DNA of 59,273 bases from Bifidobacterium breve (GCA_945862045.1 CAMAWR010000011.1:1-59273); one strand, 5' to 3'; counted from the stretch's first letter, positions 8,260-17,192 are shown. Made by a program: numbers and translations. The notes: generated by a model not told the origin, from the letters alone.

Positions 8260-9294
8260 ATGAACATCGGCGTGCTCACCGGCGGTGGGGATTGCCCGGG
8301 TCTTAATGCCGTCATCCGTGCCATCGTGCGCAAGGCACGCAGCGTCGGTGGCCATCGCGTGCTTGGCTTCTATGACTCGTGGGATGGTGTGCTTGAAAAG
8401 CGCTACGAAGAACTCGACATCAGCAAAGTGCGGGGCATCTTGCCCAAGGGCGGCACGATTCTGGGCACGCGACGCGGCAGCCCATTCGATTACCCCGACG
8501 GCGTGCAGCGCACGAGGCAAGTGTTCAACGATCTGGCACTTGATGCTTTGGTGGTGATCGGTGGTAACGGCTCGCTGACTGTTGCGTCGATGTTGGCCGA
8601 TGATCATGGTTTGCCCATCGTCGGCGTACCAAAAACAATTGACAACGATGTGGTCGGCACCGACGCAACGTTCGGATTCCAAACCGCGGTGCAGATTGCC
8701 ACCGATGCAATCGATCGTCTGCACACCACCGCTGAAAGCCACGACCGTGTGATGGTCATTGAAGTTATGGGTCGTGACGCTGGGTGGATTGCTCTGCATG
8801 CAGGTTTGGCCGGCGGTGCCACCGCCATCTTGGTGCCCGAGGTGCCGTTCGACATCAAAGAAGTTGCGGCAATCGTTTCCAGACGCCACGATCGTGGTCG
8901 CTACGCGTCAATCGTCGTGGTGGCCGAAGGCGCCAAACCCAAACTCGGCACGCTCGAGGTGCCCGAACCGCAGCTCGACAAATACGGTCGCGAGTTGCAC
9001 GGCAGCATCAGCCAGGTAATTGCCCCCGAGTTGTCACGACTCACGGGTTTCGAGTCGCGTGTGGTGCAACTCGGGCACGTGCAGCGCGGCGGCACCCCGA
9101 CGGCCTACGACCGTGTGTTGTCGTCGCGCTTCGGCTTGGCAGCGGTTGATGCGGTGTACGCCAAGGCATTCGGCGACATGGTGGTGTTGAGCTGCGGTCG
9201 CATCGAGCGAAGGTCAATGCAGGTGACGCGCGGTCAGACCCGCACCATCGACCTCGACTTGTTCAATGACGTTGCTGCCACGTTCTTTGGCTGA
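8260..9294 (+). CDS. pfkA: 6-phosphofructokinase, actinobacterial group III type
   Basis: A 344-residue PFK-A family enzyme that phosphorylates fructose 6-phosphate. It shows GVLTGGGDCPGLNA at the N-terminus, then GGTILGTRRG, the phosphate-donor site GGNGS (101-105), PKTIDND (124-130) with catalytic Asp, and MGRDAGW (170-176). Gly104 is the residue normally tied to ATP use. Lys125 is the one found in PPi enzymes and in actinobacterial group III PFKs. The residue before Gly104 is Asn instead of Asp or Glu, which is unusual. The gene follows the 2OG oxygenase closely and converges on upp across a tandem hairpin region. Confidence 0.92.
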   Translation: MNIGVLTGGGDCPGLNAVIRAIVRKARSVGGHRVLGFYDSWDGVLEKRYEELDISKVRGILPKGGTILGTRRGSPFDYPDGVQRTRQVFNDLALDALVVIGGNGSLTVASMLADDHGLPIVGVPKTIDNDVVGTDATFGFQTAVQIATDAIDRLHTTAESHDRVMVIEVMGRDAGWIALHAGLAGGATAILVPEVPFDIKEVAAIVSRRHDRGRYASIVVVAEGAKPKLGTLEVPEPQLDKYGRELHGSISQVIAPELSRLTGFESRVVQLGHVQRGGTPTAYDRVLSSRFGLAAVDAVYAKAFGDMVVLSCGRIERRSMQVTRGQTRTIDLDLFNDVAATFFG

Positions 9295-9315
9295 CGCTGC
9301 AAGGTTTCTCGTTCG

Positions 9316-9363
9316 CTAGTTCGGTGGCCCGAACTGTGTTTCTAGTTCGGTGGCCCGAACTGT
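9316..9363. repeat. Two tandem copies of a 22 bp hairpin repeat, 26 bp period, at the pfkA/upp junction
   Basis: Copies at 9316-9337 and 9342-9363 are identical over 22 bp and separated by 4 bp. Each contains AGTTCGG and CCGAACT around a 4 nt loop, so each can form a 7 bp hairpin in either RNA strand. The second copy includes the last codons and stop of upp. The first copy looks like a duplication of that end. Located between convergent genes, the pair may work as a bidirectional terminator, although no long T-run follows. Confidence 0.8.
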
Positions 9364-9977
9364 CGATCGCCGGCATCGCCGAGGCCCGGCACGATGAAGG
9401 CTCGCTCGTTCAAGTGGCTGTCAATCGATGCCGTGATGATGTGCAGGTCCATGCCGGTTGATTCAAGAAATTTGATTCCCTCGGGGGCGGCCAGCACGCA
9501 CGCCACAAAAATGGTGCCACTCGCCCCACGGTCGACCAAAATTTTGCAACCGTGGGCGAGTGAGCCACCGGTGGCAAGCATCGGGTCGAGCACCACGCAG
9601 GTGCGGCCACTCAGATTGGCGGGCAACTTGGCAACGTACTCACTTGGTGTGTGTGTCTCTTCGTCGCGCTGCACGCCCACCACCGCAATATCGGCATCAG
9701 GCAGCAACTCCATCGCGGCAGGCAACATGCCGAGACCAGCACGCAAGATCGGCACCAGCACCGGGCGACTGGCGAGCTGCACACCAGTGGTGGTGGCCAG
9801 CGGCGTCGTCACCTGGCGTGGCGTGGTGGGAATGCGTCGTGTTGCTTCGGCCACGACCACGAGCGACAAGCGCCGCATCTCGGCCCGGAAGATTTGGTTG
9901 GTGGTGGTCTGGTCGCGCAGGTTGGTGAGTGCCTCCTGAGCGACGGGGTGGTCGACGACGGTGACTTGCAGGGGCAT
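9342..9977 (-). CDS. upp: Uracil phosphoribosyltransferase
   Basis: A 211-residue enzyme that makes UMP from uracil and PRPP in pyrimidine salvage. Diagnostic parts are VPILRAGLGM, the PRPP loop VVLDPMLATGGS and the uracil-binding tail IVPGLGDAGDRQFG. Length is normal. ATG at 9977 is the natural start. It is divergent from the GNAT gene, and its last codons and stop lie inside one of two tandem hairpin repeats. No partner gene such as a uracil permease is nearby. Confidence 0.95.
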   Translation of the reverse strand: MPLQVTVVDHPVAQEALTNLRDQTTTNQIFRAEMRRLSLVVVAEATRRIPTTPRQVTTPLATTTGVQLASRPVLVPILRAGLGMLPAAMELLPDADIAVVGVQRDEETHTPSEYVAKLPANLSGRTCVVLDPMLATGGSLAHGCKILVDRGASGTIFVACVLAAPEGIKFLESTGMDLHIITASIDSHLNERAFIVPGLGDAGDRQFGPPN

Positions 9978-10015
9978 GGCTACATACTTGCGCAGTCATG
10001 TGTGTTGGTGCGAAC

Positions 10016-10021
10016 TAGCGT
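10016..10021 (+). promoter_or_regulatory. Leaderless-type -10 (TAGCGT) fixing the GNAT gene start
   Basis: TAGCGT ends 7 nt before an in-frame GTG at 10029. The open frame continues far upstream, through the divergent upp gene, and this hexamer is the reason for choosing GTG 10029. No SD is seen before other candidates. Confidence 0.6.
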
Positions 10022-10028
10022 TTTGGAC

Positions 10029-10724
10029 GTGCGAATCACCACAGCGCAGAGTCGCGGCGAATGTGAGCAGGCTGGGGCATTGTTTGACCGTGTCTGGGCG
10101 ATGCGGGGCATGGTGCCCAACGAAGTGATCATCGCCACCGTGCACGCCGGTGGCTATGCGTCGCTGGCCTGGCTCGGTGATCAGGTGGTCGGGGCGAGTT
10201 GGGGGTTTCTCGGTGTTCACCACGACGAGCACACATTGCACTCGCATGTCACGGGTGTCGTTGCCGACCACAATTCGCGTGGCGTCGGCGAGGCGCTGAA
10301 GCAGCACCAATGGTTGTGGGCCTACGAGCGGGGGATCGCCGCCATCACCTGGAGTTTCGACCCACTGGTGCGCCGCAACGCGTATTTTAACCTGGTGAAA
10401 CTCGGTGCACGCGTCACCGATTATCACGAAGATTTTTATGGGTCGATCAACGATGGCCTCAACCAAGGTGAACACACCGACAGATTGTTGGTGCGCTGGG
10501 CGGTCGCCGGCTGCGATGGGGTGCCACCAGTGGGAAAACACGTTGCGAAGGCAGAGTGGAGCATCACAACACCAGCTGACATCGAAGCCCTGCGCCGCAA
10601 CGATCGGGCCGCAGCAGCGCAATGGCGCGTTGCCCAACGGGCAGACTTACGCCGCGTGTTCGCGAGCAACCAGACCATCGCCGGCGTGATGAGTGACGGC
10701 TCGTATGCGGTGGTGTCGGCATGA
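10029..10724 (+). CDS. GNAT-superfamily acyltransferase (COG3375-like)
   Basis: A 231-residue protein with GNAT character. The acyl-CoA-binding region reads VVADHNSRGVGEALKQHQ, followed by a YERGIAAITWSFDPLVRRNAYFNLVKLGA block typical of COG3375 proteins. These are often encoded beside enolase-superfamily OSBS/NSAR genes, and in one studied system they N-succinylate amino acids for the racemase. Here the stop overlaps the start of exactly such an enolase-superfamily gene (ATGA). An N-acyltransferase acting on an amino acid or amine is therefore likely; the acyl donor is not shown. Confidence 0.75.
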   Translation: MRITTAQSRGECEQAGALFDRVWAMRGMVPNEVIIATVHAGGYASLAWLGDQVVGASWGFLGVHHDEHTLHSHVTGVVADHNSRGVGEALKQHQWLWAYERGIAAITWSFDPLVRRNAYFNLVKLGARVTDYHEDFYGSINDGLNQGEHTDRLLVRWAVAGCDGVPPVGKHVAKAEWSITTPADIEALRRNDRAAAAQWRVAQRADLRRVFASNQTIAGVMSDGSYAVVSA

Positions 10725-11824
10725 TTTCGGGCATTCGTTTACGGCGCGCGCACATCGACCTGGTGACGCCGTTTCGCACCAGCTTCGGGGTCGAGACTGC
10801 TCGTGACCTGCTCTATGTAGAGGTGTCGGGTGGGGGTCTGACTGGTTGGGGTGAATGTGTGGCCATGAGCGAGCCGATGTATTCGAGTGAGTATGTCGAC
10901 GGATGCGAGGAGGTTTTGCGTCGGTACATGTTGCCGTTGGTGCACCGCAACACCACCGCAGAGTCGTTCACCGATTCGGTGCGTGGCATTCGCGGGCACT
11001 ACATGGCCAAAGCGGTGCTCGAGACCGCCTTGCTTGATTTTCGGTTGCGTAGTGACGGCATGAGCCTCGGCACATTTCTTGGTGCCACCCAAACCCGCGT
11101 GCGTTCGGGTGTGTCGGTGGGCATTCAACCAAGCATCGACGAATTGTTGGGCGTCGTGCAGGGCTATATCAACGATGGTTACCTGCGCATCAAATTAAAG
11201 ATCAAGCCCGGTTTCGACCTCGAACCAGTGCGGGCCGTGCGCACGACCTTCGGAGACGATTTGCTGTTGCAAGTGGATGCCAATTCTGCGTACCAACTCA
11301 GTGATGCCGAGCATCTGGCCAAGTTGGACGAATTCAACCTCCTGCTCATCGAGCAACCATTGCCCGAAGAGCAGGTGGCATCGCACGCCCAATTGGCCAG
11401 GGTGGTGCGCACACCGATGTGTTTGGATGAGTCGATTCTTTCGGTCGAAGTCGCCCGTGAGGCCCTCGATATTGGTGCGTGCAGCATCATCAACATCAAG
11501 CCAGGTCGAGTGGGCGGTTATCTCGAGGCAAAAAAGATTCATGACCTGTGCTTTGAGCGCGGTGTGGCGGCGTGGTGCGGCGGAATGTTGGAGACCGGCA
11601 TCGGACGTGCCGCCAACCTGGCACTGGCTGCGTTGCCAGGGTTCACCCTGCCTGGTGACACGTCGGCATCAGCCAGATATTTCGCCCGCGACGTAACCAC
11701 GCCGTTCATTTTGCGCGATGGGCACTTGGATGTGCCGACGGGCCCGGGTATCGGTATCGACCCTGATATGGACTACCTCGACTCGATCACCGACCGTGCG
11801 GATGAAATCGTTTTGACGAAATAA
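10721..11824 (+). CDS. menC: o-Succinylbenzoate synthase / N-succinylamino acid racemase family
   Basis: A 367-residue enolase-superfamily enzyme of the muconate-lactonising subgroup. The catalytic KxK is Lys158/Lys160 in RIKLKIKPG. The second-face Lys260 lies in INIKPGRVGG. Metal ligands are Asp186 (VDAN), Glu211 (IEQP) and Asp236 (CLDES). This family includes MenC (menaquinone synthesis), NSAR (amino-acid racemisation) and bifunctional members, and sequence alone does not separate them. Translational coupling to a COG3375-like acyltransferase favours a racemase role. The absence of other men genes in the window does not settle it. Confidence 0.8.
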   Translation: MISGIRLRRAHIDLVTPFRTSFGVETARDLLYVEVSGGGLTGWGECVAMSEPMYSSEYVDGCEEVLRRYMLPLVHRNTTAESFTDSVRGIRGHYMAKAVLETALLDFRLRSDGMSLGTFLGATQTRVRSGVSVGIQPSIDELLGVVQGYINDGYLRIKLKIKPGFDLEPVRAVRTTFGDDLLLQVDANSAYQLSDAEHLAKLDEFNLLLIEQPLPEEQVASHAQLARVVRTPMCLDESILSVEVAREALDIGACSIINIKPGRVGGYLEAKKIHDLCFERGVAAWCGGMLETGIGRAANLALAALPGFTLPGDTSASARYFARDVTTPFILRDGHLDVPTGPGIGIDPDMDYLDSITDRADEIVLTK

Positions 11825-11868
11825 TGCAACGGGACTGACGGCATCGACGGCGTCAACGGGGCATTGCA

Positions 11869-12279
11869 CTAGGCCGTGAGGCGGAACAGAATTGCAGTCT
11901 CGGCTTGGTGTTGGTTGTTCCTGCGAAGTTTGCCCCACAGGGTGGAGATGTTCCAATAGATGCTGAACATCGCATAGACAGGCCCATATTTTTTGGCGAT
12001 GGCCTTGCGCACGGCGAGGGCTTCGCTGCCGGTAACGAGCCGAGCAGTGCCGGCCAGCAACGGTGTTTCGGCAGCGACCGCCCCTTTGATATCGCAGACC
12101 TGCAGGTTGACGGTTGCGTTGTTGCGGATTCGTTTGACCTTGCCGACGTTGGTCTCGGTGATGACGCCGAATTCGTCGTTGATTGCAGCAAACCACACGG
12201 CAGTGGCGACCGGTCGCCCATCACGACGAAACGTCACGAGTGACACGTACTTTTCTTTGTTGCTGAGCACCGCAGTCAT
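11869..12279 (-). CDS. PPOX-class (F420/FMN-type) split-barrel oxidoreductase
   Basis: A 136-residue protein of the pyridoxamine-phosphate-oxidase-like split-barrel fold. YVSLVTFRRDGRPVATAVWFAAINDEF at the start and VGKVKRIRNNATVNLQVCD in the middle fit the actinobacterial PPOX F420-dependent group. The open frame extends upstream, but that part is the tRNA-Pro gene, so I start at ATG 12279, 7 nt after the tRNA end. The gene is therefore probably released from a shared tRNA-containing transcript. Cofactor F420 versus FMN cannot be told from sequence here. Confidence 0.8.
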   Translation of the reverse strand: MTAVLSNKEKYVSLVTFRRDGRPVATAVWFAAINDEFGVITETNVGKVKRIRNNATVNLQVCDIKGAVAAETPLLAGTARLVTGSEALAVRKAIAKKYGPVYAMFSIYWNISTLWGKLRRNNQHQAETAILFRLTA

Positions 12280-12286
12280 ATTGTTG

Positions 12287-12361
12287 TCGGGATGGCAGGA
12301 TTTGAACCTGCGACCTCCTGGTCCCAAACCAGGCGCACTAGCCAAGCTGTGCTACATCCCG
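12287..12361 (-). tRNA. tRNA-Pro (anticodon TGG)
   Basis: Minus-strand cloverleaf of 75 nt. The acceptor CGGGATG pairs with CATCCCG, the D-stem is GCAC/GTGC, the anticodon loop TTTGGGA sits in a CCTGG/CCAGG stem, and the T-arm GCAGG/CCTGC has loop TTCAAAT. The discriminator is A. CCA is not encoded (the next bases are CAA). It lies 7 nt after the stop of the desulfurase-like gene and 7 nt before the PPOX start, all on the same strand. Confidence 0.96.
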
Positions 12362-12368
12362 CGTGCTG

Positions 12369-13532
12369 TCAGGCTAGTGACTGAACAACCGAGAGCAGTC
12401 GCTGCACATCATCGTGGGTCACATAACGCACCACACCAGCACGAACGACACCGCCCGACTCCGTTAGCCCGAGATGCGACACCAGTTCGACTGCGTACGA
12501 ACTGCCCGACCACACGGCGATTTGTTCGGCAGCCAACGACTCTGCAACGCGATCCGGCGACAGACCAGCAACCGTGAATGCCACGGTCGGTGTTCGCGCA
12601 TCGAGCGTGGGTGGGCCCCACACCCGCACGTGTGGCATGGCGAGCAGACCATTGAGCAGCGGCGCAAACACATCCCGTTCATAGTCCGCAACACTCGTCA
12701 TATCTTCTTCGAGCAGGTATCGGGCAGCAGCTTCGGTCGCGGCGATGCTTTCAAAGTTGGGTGTCCCGGTTTCGAATCGACGGGGCCCGACATCGTCGGC
12801 TGGTCGCACTTTGGCGACCGGCAAGGCATTGAGCAGATTCGGTTCGATGCACAACACGCCGGCATGTGGGCCGTACCACTTGTACGGGCTGGTGGCGAGC
12901 ACGTCACAACCAATCTTGCGCACGCTCACGGGCATGTGTGGCGCAAGATGCACGGCGTCGACGAACACCCGTGCACCGACCTGATGGGCGAGTGCAACGA
13001 TGGCTTGCAAATCGGGCATCGTGCCGATGAGGTTCGATGCACCGGTGACTGCCACCCACTTGGTGTTCGGTGTGATGAGAGAGGCCAATGCATCCATATC
13101 GAGTCGGCCGTCGATGGTCGAAAACGGTGCGAGCACATGCTCGGCCCCCGACTCTTCGCAGGCGATACGCCACGGTGACACGTTGGCATCGTGATCAAGG
13201 CGTGTGCCGACCACGCGATCACCAGATTTGAGTGTGCGGCCGATCGCCCGCGTCAAGGCGAATGTCAACGTCGTCATGTTCGCCCCGAACACCACGCTCA
13301 GGGGGTCGGTATCGAGCAGTTGCGCCACCACACCACGGGCGCGCTCAAGTAGATCGTCCGTGGCGTTGGCGGCAGCGAAGGCGCCATGTGTGTTGGCGTT
13401 GTTGCCGCCCGTTGACCACTCGCTCGCTGCACGAATCGCGACGTCCACCATCTGCGTGCCAGCCGGGCCGTCAAAACGTGCCCAGCCGTCGCGCACGCCT
13501 GGAAAGCGGTGGCGCACGTCGGCGCCAATCAT
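12369..13532 (-). CDS. Cysteine desulfurase-like class V aminotransferase
   Basis: A 387-residue PLP enzyme of the class V (NifS/SufS) group. ARFDGPAGTQM near residue 18, LDHDAN near 112-117, FVDAVHLAPHM with the ring-stacking Asp/His (192, 195) and the Schiff-base Lys218 in SPYKWYGPHAG are clear. It resembles the cysteine-desulfurase-like subfamily of actinobacteria. A mobile active-site Cys loop of true desulfurases is not evident to me, so sulfur transfer is uncertain. The start overlaps the preceding 89-residue gene by 4 bp, and tRNA-Pro follows 7 nt after its stop. Confidence 0.85.
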   Translation of the reverse strand: MIGADVRHRFPGVRDGWARFDGPAGTQMVDVAIRAASEWSTGGNNANTHGAFAAANATDDLLERARGVVAQLLDTDPLSVVFGANMTTLTFALTRAIGRTLKSGDRVVGTRLDHDANVSPWRIACEESGAEHVLAPFSTIDGRLDMDALASLITPNTKWVAVTGASNLIGTMPDLQAIVALAHQVGARVFVDAVHLAPHMPVSVRKIGCDVLATSPYKWYGPHAGVLCIEPNLLNALPVAKVRPADDVGPRRFETGTPNFESIAATEAAARYLLEEDMTSVADYERDVFAPLLNGLLAMPHVRVWGPPTLDARTPTVAFTVAGLSPDRVAESLAAEQIAVWSGSSYAVELVSHLGLTESGGVVRAGVVRYVTHDDVQRLLSVVQSLA

Positions 13533-13798
13533 TTGGTGCGCTTGGCGGCTTTCGCCAGACGCTTCTTGGCGCGTCCGAGCGGGGCCAAATGACGGTGATC
13601 AAGGTCGCTCGTCTCCGTGCCATCGGCGAAACGCACCCGATATCGCTGCCACTGAAAGCCGTTGGTGAGAATCACCCGACCCTCGCTGCCGGCCGGCAGA
13701 TCGGGAAGCTCAACGGTCGTCATCACCGTGTCGCCGATACGCAAGTCGATTTGCCCCTCGTGGGGTCTGGCGAGGGAGTGCGGCTTCCAAAATGGCAT
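13529..13798 (-). CDS. Small basic protein with SH3-like barrel look, unidentified
   Basis: An 89-residue protein. Residues about 15-70 have the short-strand pattern of an SH3/KOW-like barrel (GDTVMTTVELPDLPAGSEGRV then WQRYRVRFADGTE), and the C-terminus is strongly basic (GRAKKRLAKAAKRTK), suggesting nucleic-acid contact. I start at ATG 13798. Longer starts would run into the promoter of tig. Its stop overlaps the desulfurase-like gene by 4 bp, so it heads the run 89-aa gene, desulfurase-like gene, tRNA-Pro and PPOX. Specific function unknown. Confidence 0.65.
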   Translation of the reverse strand: MPFWKPHSLARPHEGQIDLRIGDTVMTTVELPDLPAGSEGRVILTNGFQWQRYRVRFADGTETSDLDHRHLAPLGRAKKRLAKAAKRTK

Positions 13799-13817
13799 GT
13801 ACTCAGTATGGCACTTG

Positions 13818-13823
13818 TAGCCT
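13818..13823 (+). promoter_or_regulatory. Leaderless-type -10 (TAGCCT) of tig
   Basis: TAGCCT ends 9 nt before ATG 13833. It probably starts the tig-clpP-clpX message. A transcript start near 13830 would leave almost no leader. Confidence 0.6.
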
Positions 13824-13832
13824 TCGTGGCTC

Positions 13833-15269
13833 ATGCAGTGCACAGTGGAACAGCTCGAAAACAACAAGGTAAAGGTCGACATCTCGGTTGATGCGGTCTC
13901 ATTCGACCAGGACATCGAGATCGCCTATCGCAAGTTGGCACGCCAAGTTCGTATCCCAGGTTTTCGCCCCGGCAAAGCCCCCCGTCGAGTCATCGAAGCG
14001 CATCTGGGTGATGACGGCAAGAAAGCGGCACGGGCACAAGCAATCGAAGACGCCGTGCCGAAGTACTTGGCAGAAGCAGTCAAGCAACTCGACATCGACA
14101 TCATCGCCACACCGAAGGTGGAACATGTGCACGGTGCGCAAGAAACAAGCGGTCCGATCTCGTTCCACTGTGAAGTCGAAGTTCGTCCCGTGGTTGCCGT
14201 TGCGGGCTACGCCGGTCTACGGGTTGAGTTGCCGAGTATCAGCGCCACCGAAGCCGAAATCGATGAGGTAGTCAACAATGAACGCAAGCGGCACGGCACG
14301 CTGGTGGATGCGACGCGGGCGATTGCCACCGGCGACCAGGTAACGATCGATCTTTCGGCGTCTCGTGATGGTGCACCAGTGCCTGGGCTCAATGTCGAAG
14401 CCTGGTTGTACGAAGTTGGTCGTGGCTGGGTGGCGAAAGGTTTCGACGAAATTTTGGTCGGCCTCGAGGCTGGAGTTGAAAAACAGTTTCGGGCAGTGCC
14501 CAACGGCAACGAGGATGAAGCCGATTTTTCGCTGAAGGTCATCAAAGTGCAGGAACTGCAGTTGCCCGAGACGACCGACGCATGGGTTGCGGAGACCTTC
14601 GGTGAGTTCGACACGGTCGCCAAGTGGCGAGTCACGATTGCCGAACGCTTGAATGAATCACGAGTGAATCAGGCACGGAACTCGGTTGTCGATCGTGTCA
14701 CCGACGAATTGGCGAAGTTGGTCGACATTGAATTACCGGAACCGATGGTCGAGGGTGACCTTCGTTCGCGAATTCGCAACACGGTCGACACGTTCCAGCG
14801 CCAGGGCATCGAGATTGGGCAGTTTTTGCAGATCACCGGGCAAACCGAGGAACAGTTCATCGACCAGTTGCGGGAGCAGTCACGCAAGGCCGTGCGGGTA
14901 GACCTGGCATTGCGGGCGGTGGCGTATGATCAGAATTTCAACGCTGGCGATGATGACCTCGACATCGAACTTGAGCGCATCGCCGTTCGCGCGAATGTCA
15001 AAGTCAAACGTGTCAAGTCGCTGTACGAAAAGAATGATGCGCTCGGCGACCTCAAGGCCCAGATTCGAAAGTCCAAAGCCCTCGAATGGCTCGTGCGACA
15101 AGTCACGTACGTGGATCCGCAAGGCACGGTCTTGGCCACGGAAGCACTGCTTGATGCTGGCGTGGACATTGACCCCACTGCTGACACCGGTGCCTCTGTG
15201 AACATTGACGCTGAATCCAACACGAGCGAAGGGTCGACCAGTACCGTGGAAGAAACCCCCAATGAATGA
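13833..15269 (+). CDS. tig: Trigger factor (ribosome-bound peptidyl-prolyl isomerase/chaperone)
   Basis: A 478-residue trigger factor that meets nascent chains at the ribosome exit. The N-terminal ribosome-binding domain carries the signature region [13 protein letters not shown] (about residues 46-58). The FKBP-like PPIase domain follows from about 150 to 235, and the helical substrate-cradling domain fills the rest. The last ~35 residues are an acidic, Asn/Ser/Thr-rich tail that is probably disordered. It leads the gene order tig-clpP-clpX common in bacteria and overlaps clpP by 8 bp. In the cell it acts in the cytosol beside deformylase, whose gene is also in this window. Confidence 0.95.
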   Translation: MQCTVEQLENNKVKVDISVDAVSFDQDIEIAYRKLARQVRIPGFRPGKAPRRVIEAHLGDDGKKAARAQAIEDAVPKYLAEAVKQLDIDIIATPKVEHVHGAQETSGPISFHCEVEVRPVVAVAGYAGLRVELPSISATEAEIDEVVNNERKRHGTLVDATRAIATGDQVTIDLSASRDGAPVPGLNVEAWLYEVGRGWVAKGFDEILVGLEAGVEKQFRAVPNGNEDEADFSLKVIKVQELQLPETTDAWVAETFGEFDTVAKWRVTIAERLNESRVNQARNSVVDRVTDELAKLVDIELPEPMVEGDLRSRIRNTVDTFQRQGIEIGQFLQITGQTEEQFIDQLREQSRKAVRVDLALRAVAYDQNFNAGDDDLDIELERIAVRANVKVKRVKSLYEKNDALGDLKAQIRKSKALEWLVRQVTYVDPQGTVLATEALLDAGVDIDPTADTGASVNIDAESNTSEGSTSTVEETPNE

Positions 15270-15903
15270 GCGAGACATGAACTTTTCGAACTATTACGTT
15301 CCCAACGTCACCGAAGTAACGAGCCGCGGCGAGCGGGTGTACGACCTTTACAGCCGCATGCTCAAGGACAACATCATCTTTCTGGGCACTCCGATTGATG
15401 ACACGATCGCCAATCTGATTTGCGCGCAGCTCATCCACCTCGAGAGTGAAAACCCCGACAAGGACATCAATATCTACATCAACAGCCCGGGTGGCGATAT
15501 CACCGCGCTGTTCGCCATTTACGACACGATGCAATTCATCAAAAACGACATCGCCACCATCTGCCTCGGTCAAGCCGCATCGGCTGCGGCAGTCTTACTG
15601 GCTGCCGGCACGAAGGGCAAGCGTCTGGCGTTGCCCCACGCGCGCATTCTGTTGCACCAGCCAACCGGTCAAGTGGGCTATGGCCAGGTCACCGATTTGG
15701 AAATCGCCGCTCGCGAAATTCTGCGGATGCGCGATTTGCTCGAAATCATCTTGTCTGACCACACCGGGCAAAGCATCGAACGGGTGCACGCCGACACCGA
15801 TCGTGACTTTGTGATGGAAGCAGAAGAGGCCAAGGCCTACGGAATGATCGACGAAGTGATTTCAACGAGGCAATTGGCTGACCGCAACGGACCTATTCGT
15901 TAG
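15262..15903 (+). CDS. clpP: ATP-dependent Clp protease proteolytic subunit
   Basis: A 213-residue serine peptidase that forms the double-heptameric Clp chamber. The catalytic triad is visible as Ser107 ([11 protein letters not shown]), His132 (ILLHQP) and Asp182 (ADTDRD). [10 protein letters not shown] near residue 71 is the oxyanion-strand signature. I start at ATG 15262, overlapping the end of tig by 8 bp; a second ATG at 15277 (MNFSNYY) is an equally reasonable start. clpX follows after 11 bp with its own SD, so the two products can form ClpXP. Actinobacteria often have two ClpP paralogues; only one is here. Confidence 0.95.
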   Translation: MNERDMNFSNYYVPNVTEVTSRGERVYDLYSRMLKDNIIFLGTPIDDTIANLICAQLIHLESENPDKDINIYINSPGGDITALFAIYDTMQFIKNDIATICLGQAASAAAVLLAAGTKGKRLALPHARILLHQPTGQVGYGQVTDLEIAAREILRMRDLLEIILSDHTGQSIERVHADTDRDFVMEAEEAKAYGMIDEVISTRQLADRNGPIR

Positions 15904-15914
15904 AAAGGGACACC

Positions 15915-17192
15915 ATGGCTAAGTTTGGCGACACTGCAGAGCTTGTCAAATGCACGTTCTGCAGCAAGACGCAGAAGCAAGTGAAGAAGTTGATTGCCGG
16001 GCCATCGGTCTATATCTGTAACGAGTGCATCGATCTGTGCAACGAGATCATCGACGACGAGGTGGCCGACGCCAAGAACCTCGGGCTGGACAACGTTCCG
16101 ACACCCCGCGAGATCCGGGCCTTTCTCGACGATTTCGTCGTCGGTCAAGATTCGGCGAAAAAAGTGCTCGCGGTGGCGGTGTTCAACCACTATCGGCGCA
16201 TCAAGTACACGCAGTCCAAAAAACTTCGTCGTGACGATGTCGAACTGCAAAAAAGTAACATCCTGCTGCTTGGCCCCACGGGTTGCGGCAAGACGCACAT
16301 GGCCCAGACCCTGGCGCGCATGCTCAACGTGCCTTTTGCCATCGCCGACGCCACGGCGCTCACCGAGGCGGGCTATGTCGGTGAAGATGTCGAAAATATC
16401 CTGCTCAAATTGCTGCAGGCTGCTGACTTCGACGTGAAACGTGCCGAGATGGGCATCGTCTACATTGACGAAATCGATAAAGTGGCGCGCAAGAGCGAGA
16501 ACCCGTCGATCACCCGCGACGTTTCGGGTGAGGGTGTGCAACAGGCGCTGCTCAAGATCCTTGAGGGCACCATCGCATCCGTGCCACCCCAGGGCGGTCG
16601 TAAGCATCCACATCAAGAGTTCATCCAGATCGACACCACCAACGTGCTCTTCATCGTGGGCGGCGCGTTTGCGGGCCTTGATCAGATCATTGGCTCGCGT
16701 CTCGGTGACAAGGGTGTCGGCTTCCACGGCACGGTCAAGTCGAAAAAAGAACGTGATCCGGGTGATCTGTTTGCTCGTGTCCTGCCGGAAGACCTGCTCA
16801 AGTTCGGCATGATTCCAGAATTCGTCGGGCGACTCCCGATGGTGGGTGCGGTACACGCATTGAAGAAAGATGCGCTCGTGCAGATTCTCACCGAGCCAAA
16901 GAATGCGCTGGTCAAGCAGTACCAGAAGTTTTTTGAATTCGAAGACGTCGAACTGGTGCTATCACCGGAAGCACTGTCGGCGATCGCCGATGCAGCCCTC
17001 ACGCGTGGTACCGGCGCACGTGGCCTGCGCGCCATTCTCGAAGATGTGCTGCTCGACACCATGTACGACCTGCCTGGTCGAACCGACGTGGCAAAGGTGG
17101 TTATCGAAGCCAAGTGTGTCACCGAGCGGGCAGCCCCGACGATCACCACTCGTTCACCACGGGTGAGTAAGCCGAAGCGCGCCGCATCGTAA
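15915..17192 (+). CDS. clpX: ClpX, AAA+ unfoldase of the Clp protease
   Basis: A 425-residue AAA+ unfoldase. The N-terminal C4 zinc domain has Cys13, Cys16, Cys35 and Cys38. Walker A is GPTGCGKT (120-127), pore loop 1 GYVG (153-156), Walker [10 protein letters not shown] (181-189) and pore loop 2 [10 protein letters not shown] (201-210). [10 protein letters not shown] further on corresponds to the IGF loop that docks ClpP; here it reads VGF. A purine-rich SD GAAAGGGA precedes the ATG. It recognises, unfolds and feeds substrates into the ClpP chamber encoded just upstream. The C-terminal ~30 residues are Pro/Arg/Ser-rich. Confidence 0.97.
   Translation: MAKFGDTAELVKCTFCSKTQKQVKKLIAGPSVYICNECIDLCNEIIDDEVADAKNLGLDNVPTPREIRAFLDDFVVGQDSAKKVLAVAVFNHYRRIKYTQSKKLRRDDVELQKSNILLLGPTGCGKTHMAQTLARMLNVPFAIADATALTEAGYVGEDVENILLKLLQAADFDVKRAEMGIVYIDEIDKVARKSENPSITRDVSGEGVQQALLKILEGTIASVPPQGGRKHPHQEFIQIDTTNVLFIVGGAFAGLDQIIGSRLGDKGVGFHGTVKSKKERDPGDLFARVLPEDLLKFGMIPEFVGRLPMVGAVHALKKDALVQILTEPKNALVKQYQKFFEFEDVELVLSPEALSAIADAALTRGTGARGLRAILEDVLLDTMYDLPGRTDVAKVVIEAKCVTERAAPTITTRSPRVSKPKRAAS

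Noticed and set aside
9651-10028. Upstream extension of the GNAT frame
   Set aside because: It runs antisense through upp. The TAGCGT at 10016-10021 and family length point to GTG 10029.
12280-12345. N-terminal extension of the PPOX frame
   Set aside because: The extra codons are inside tRNA-Pro; family homology begins at ATG 12279.
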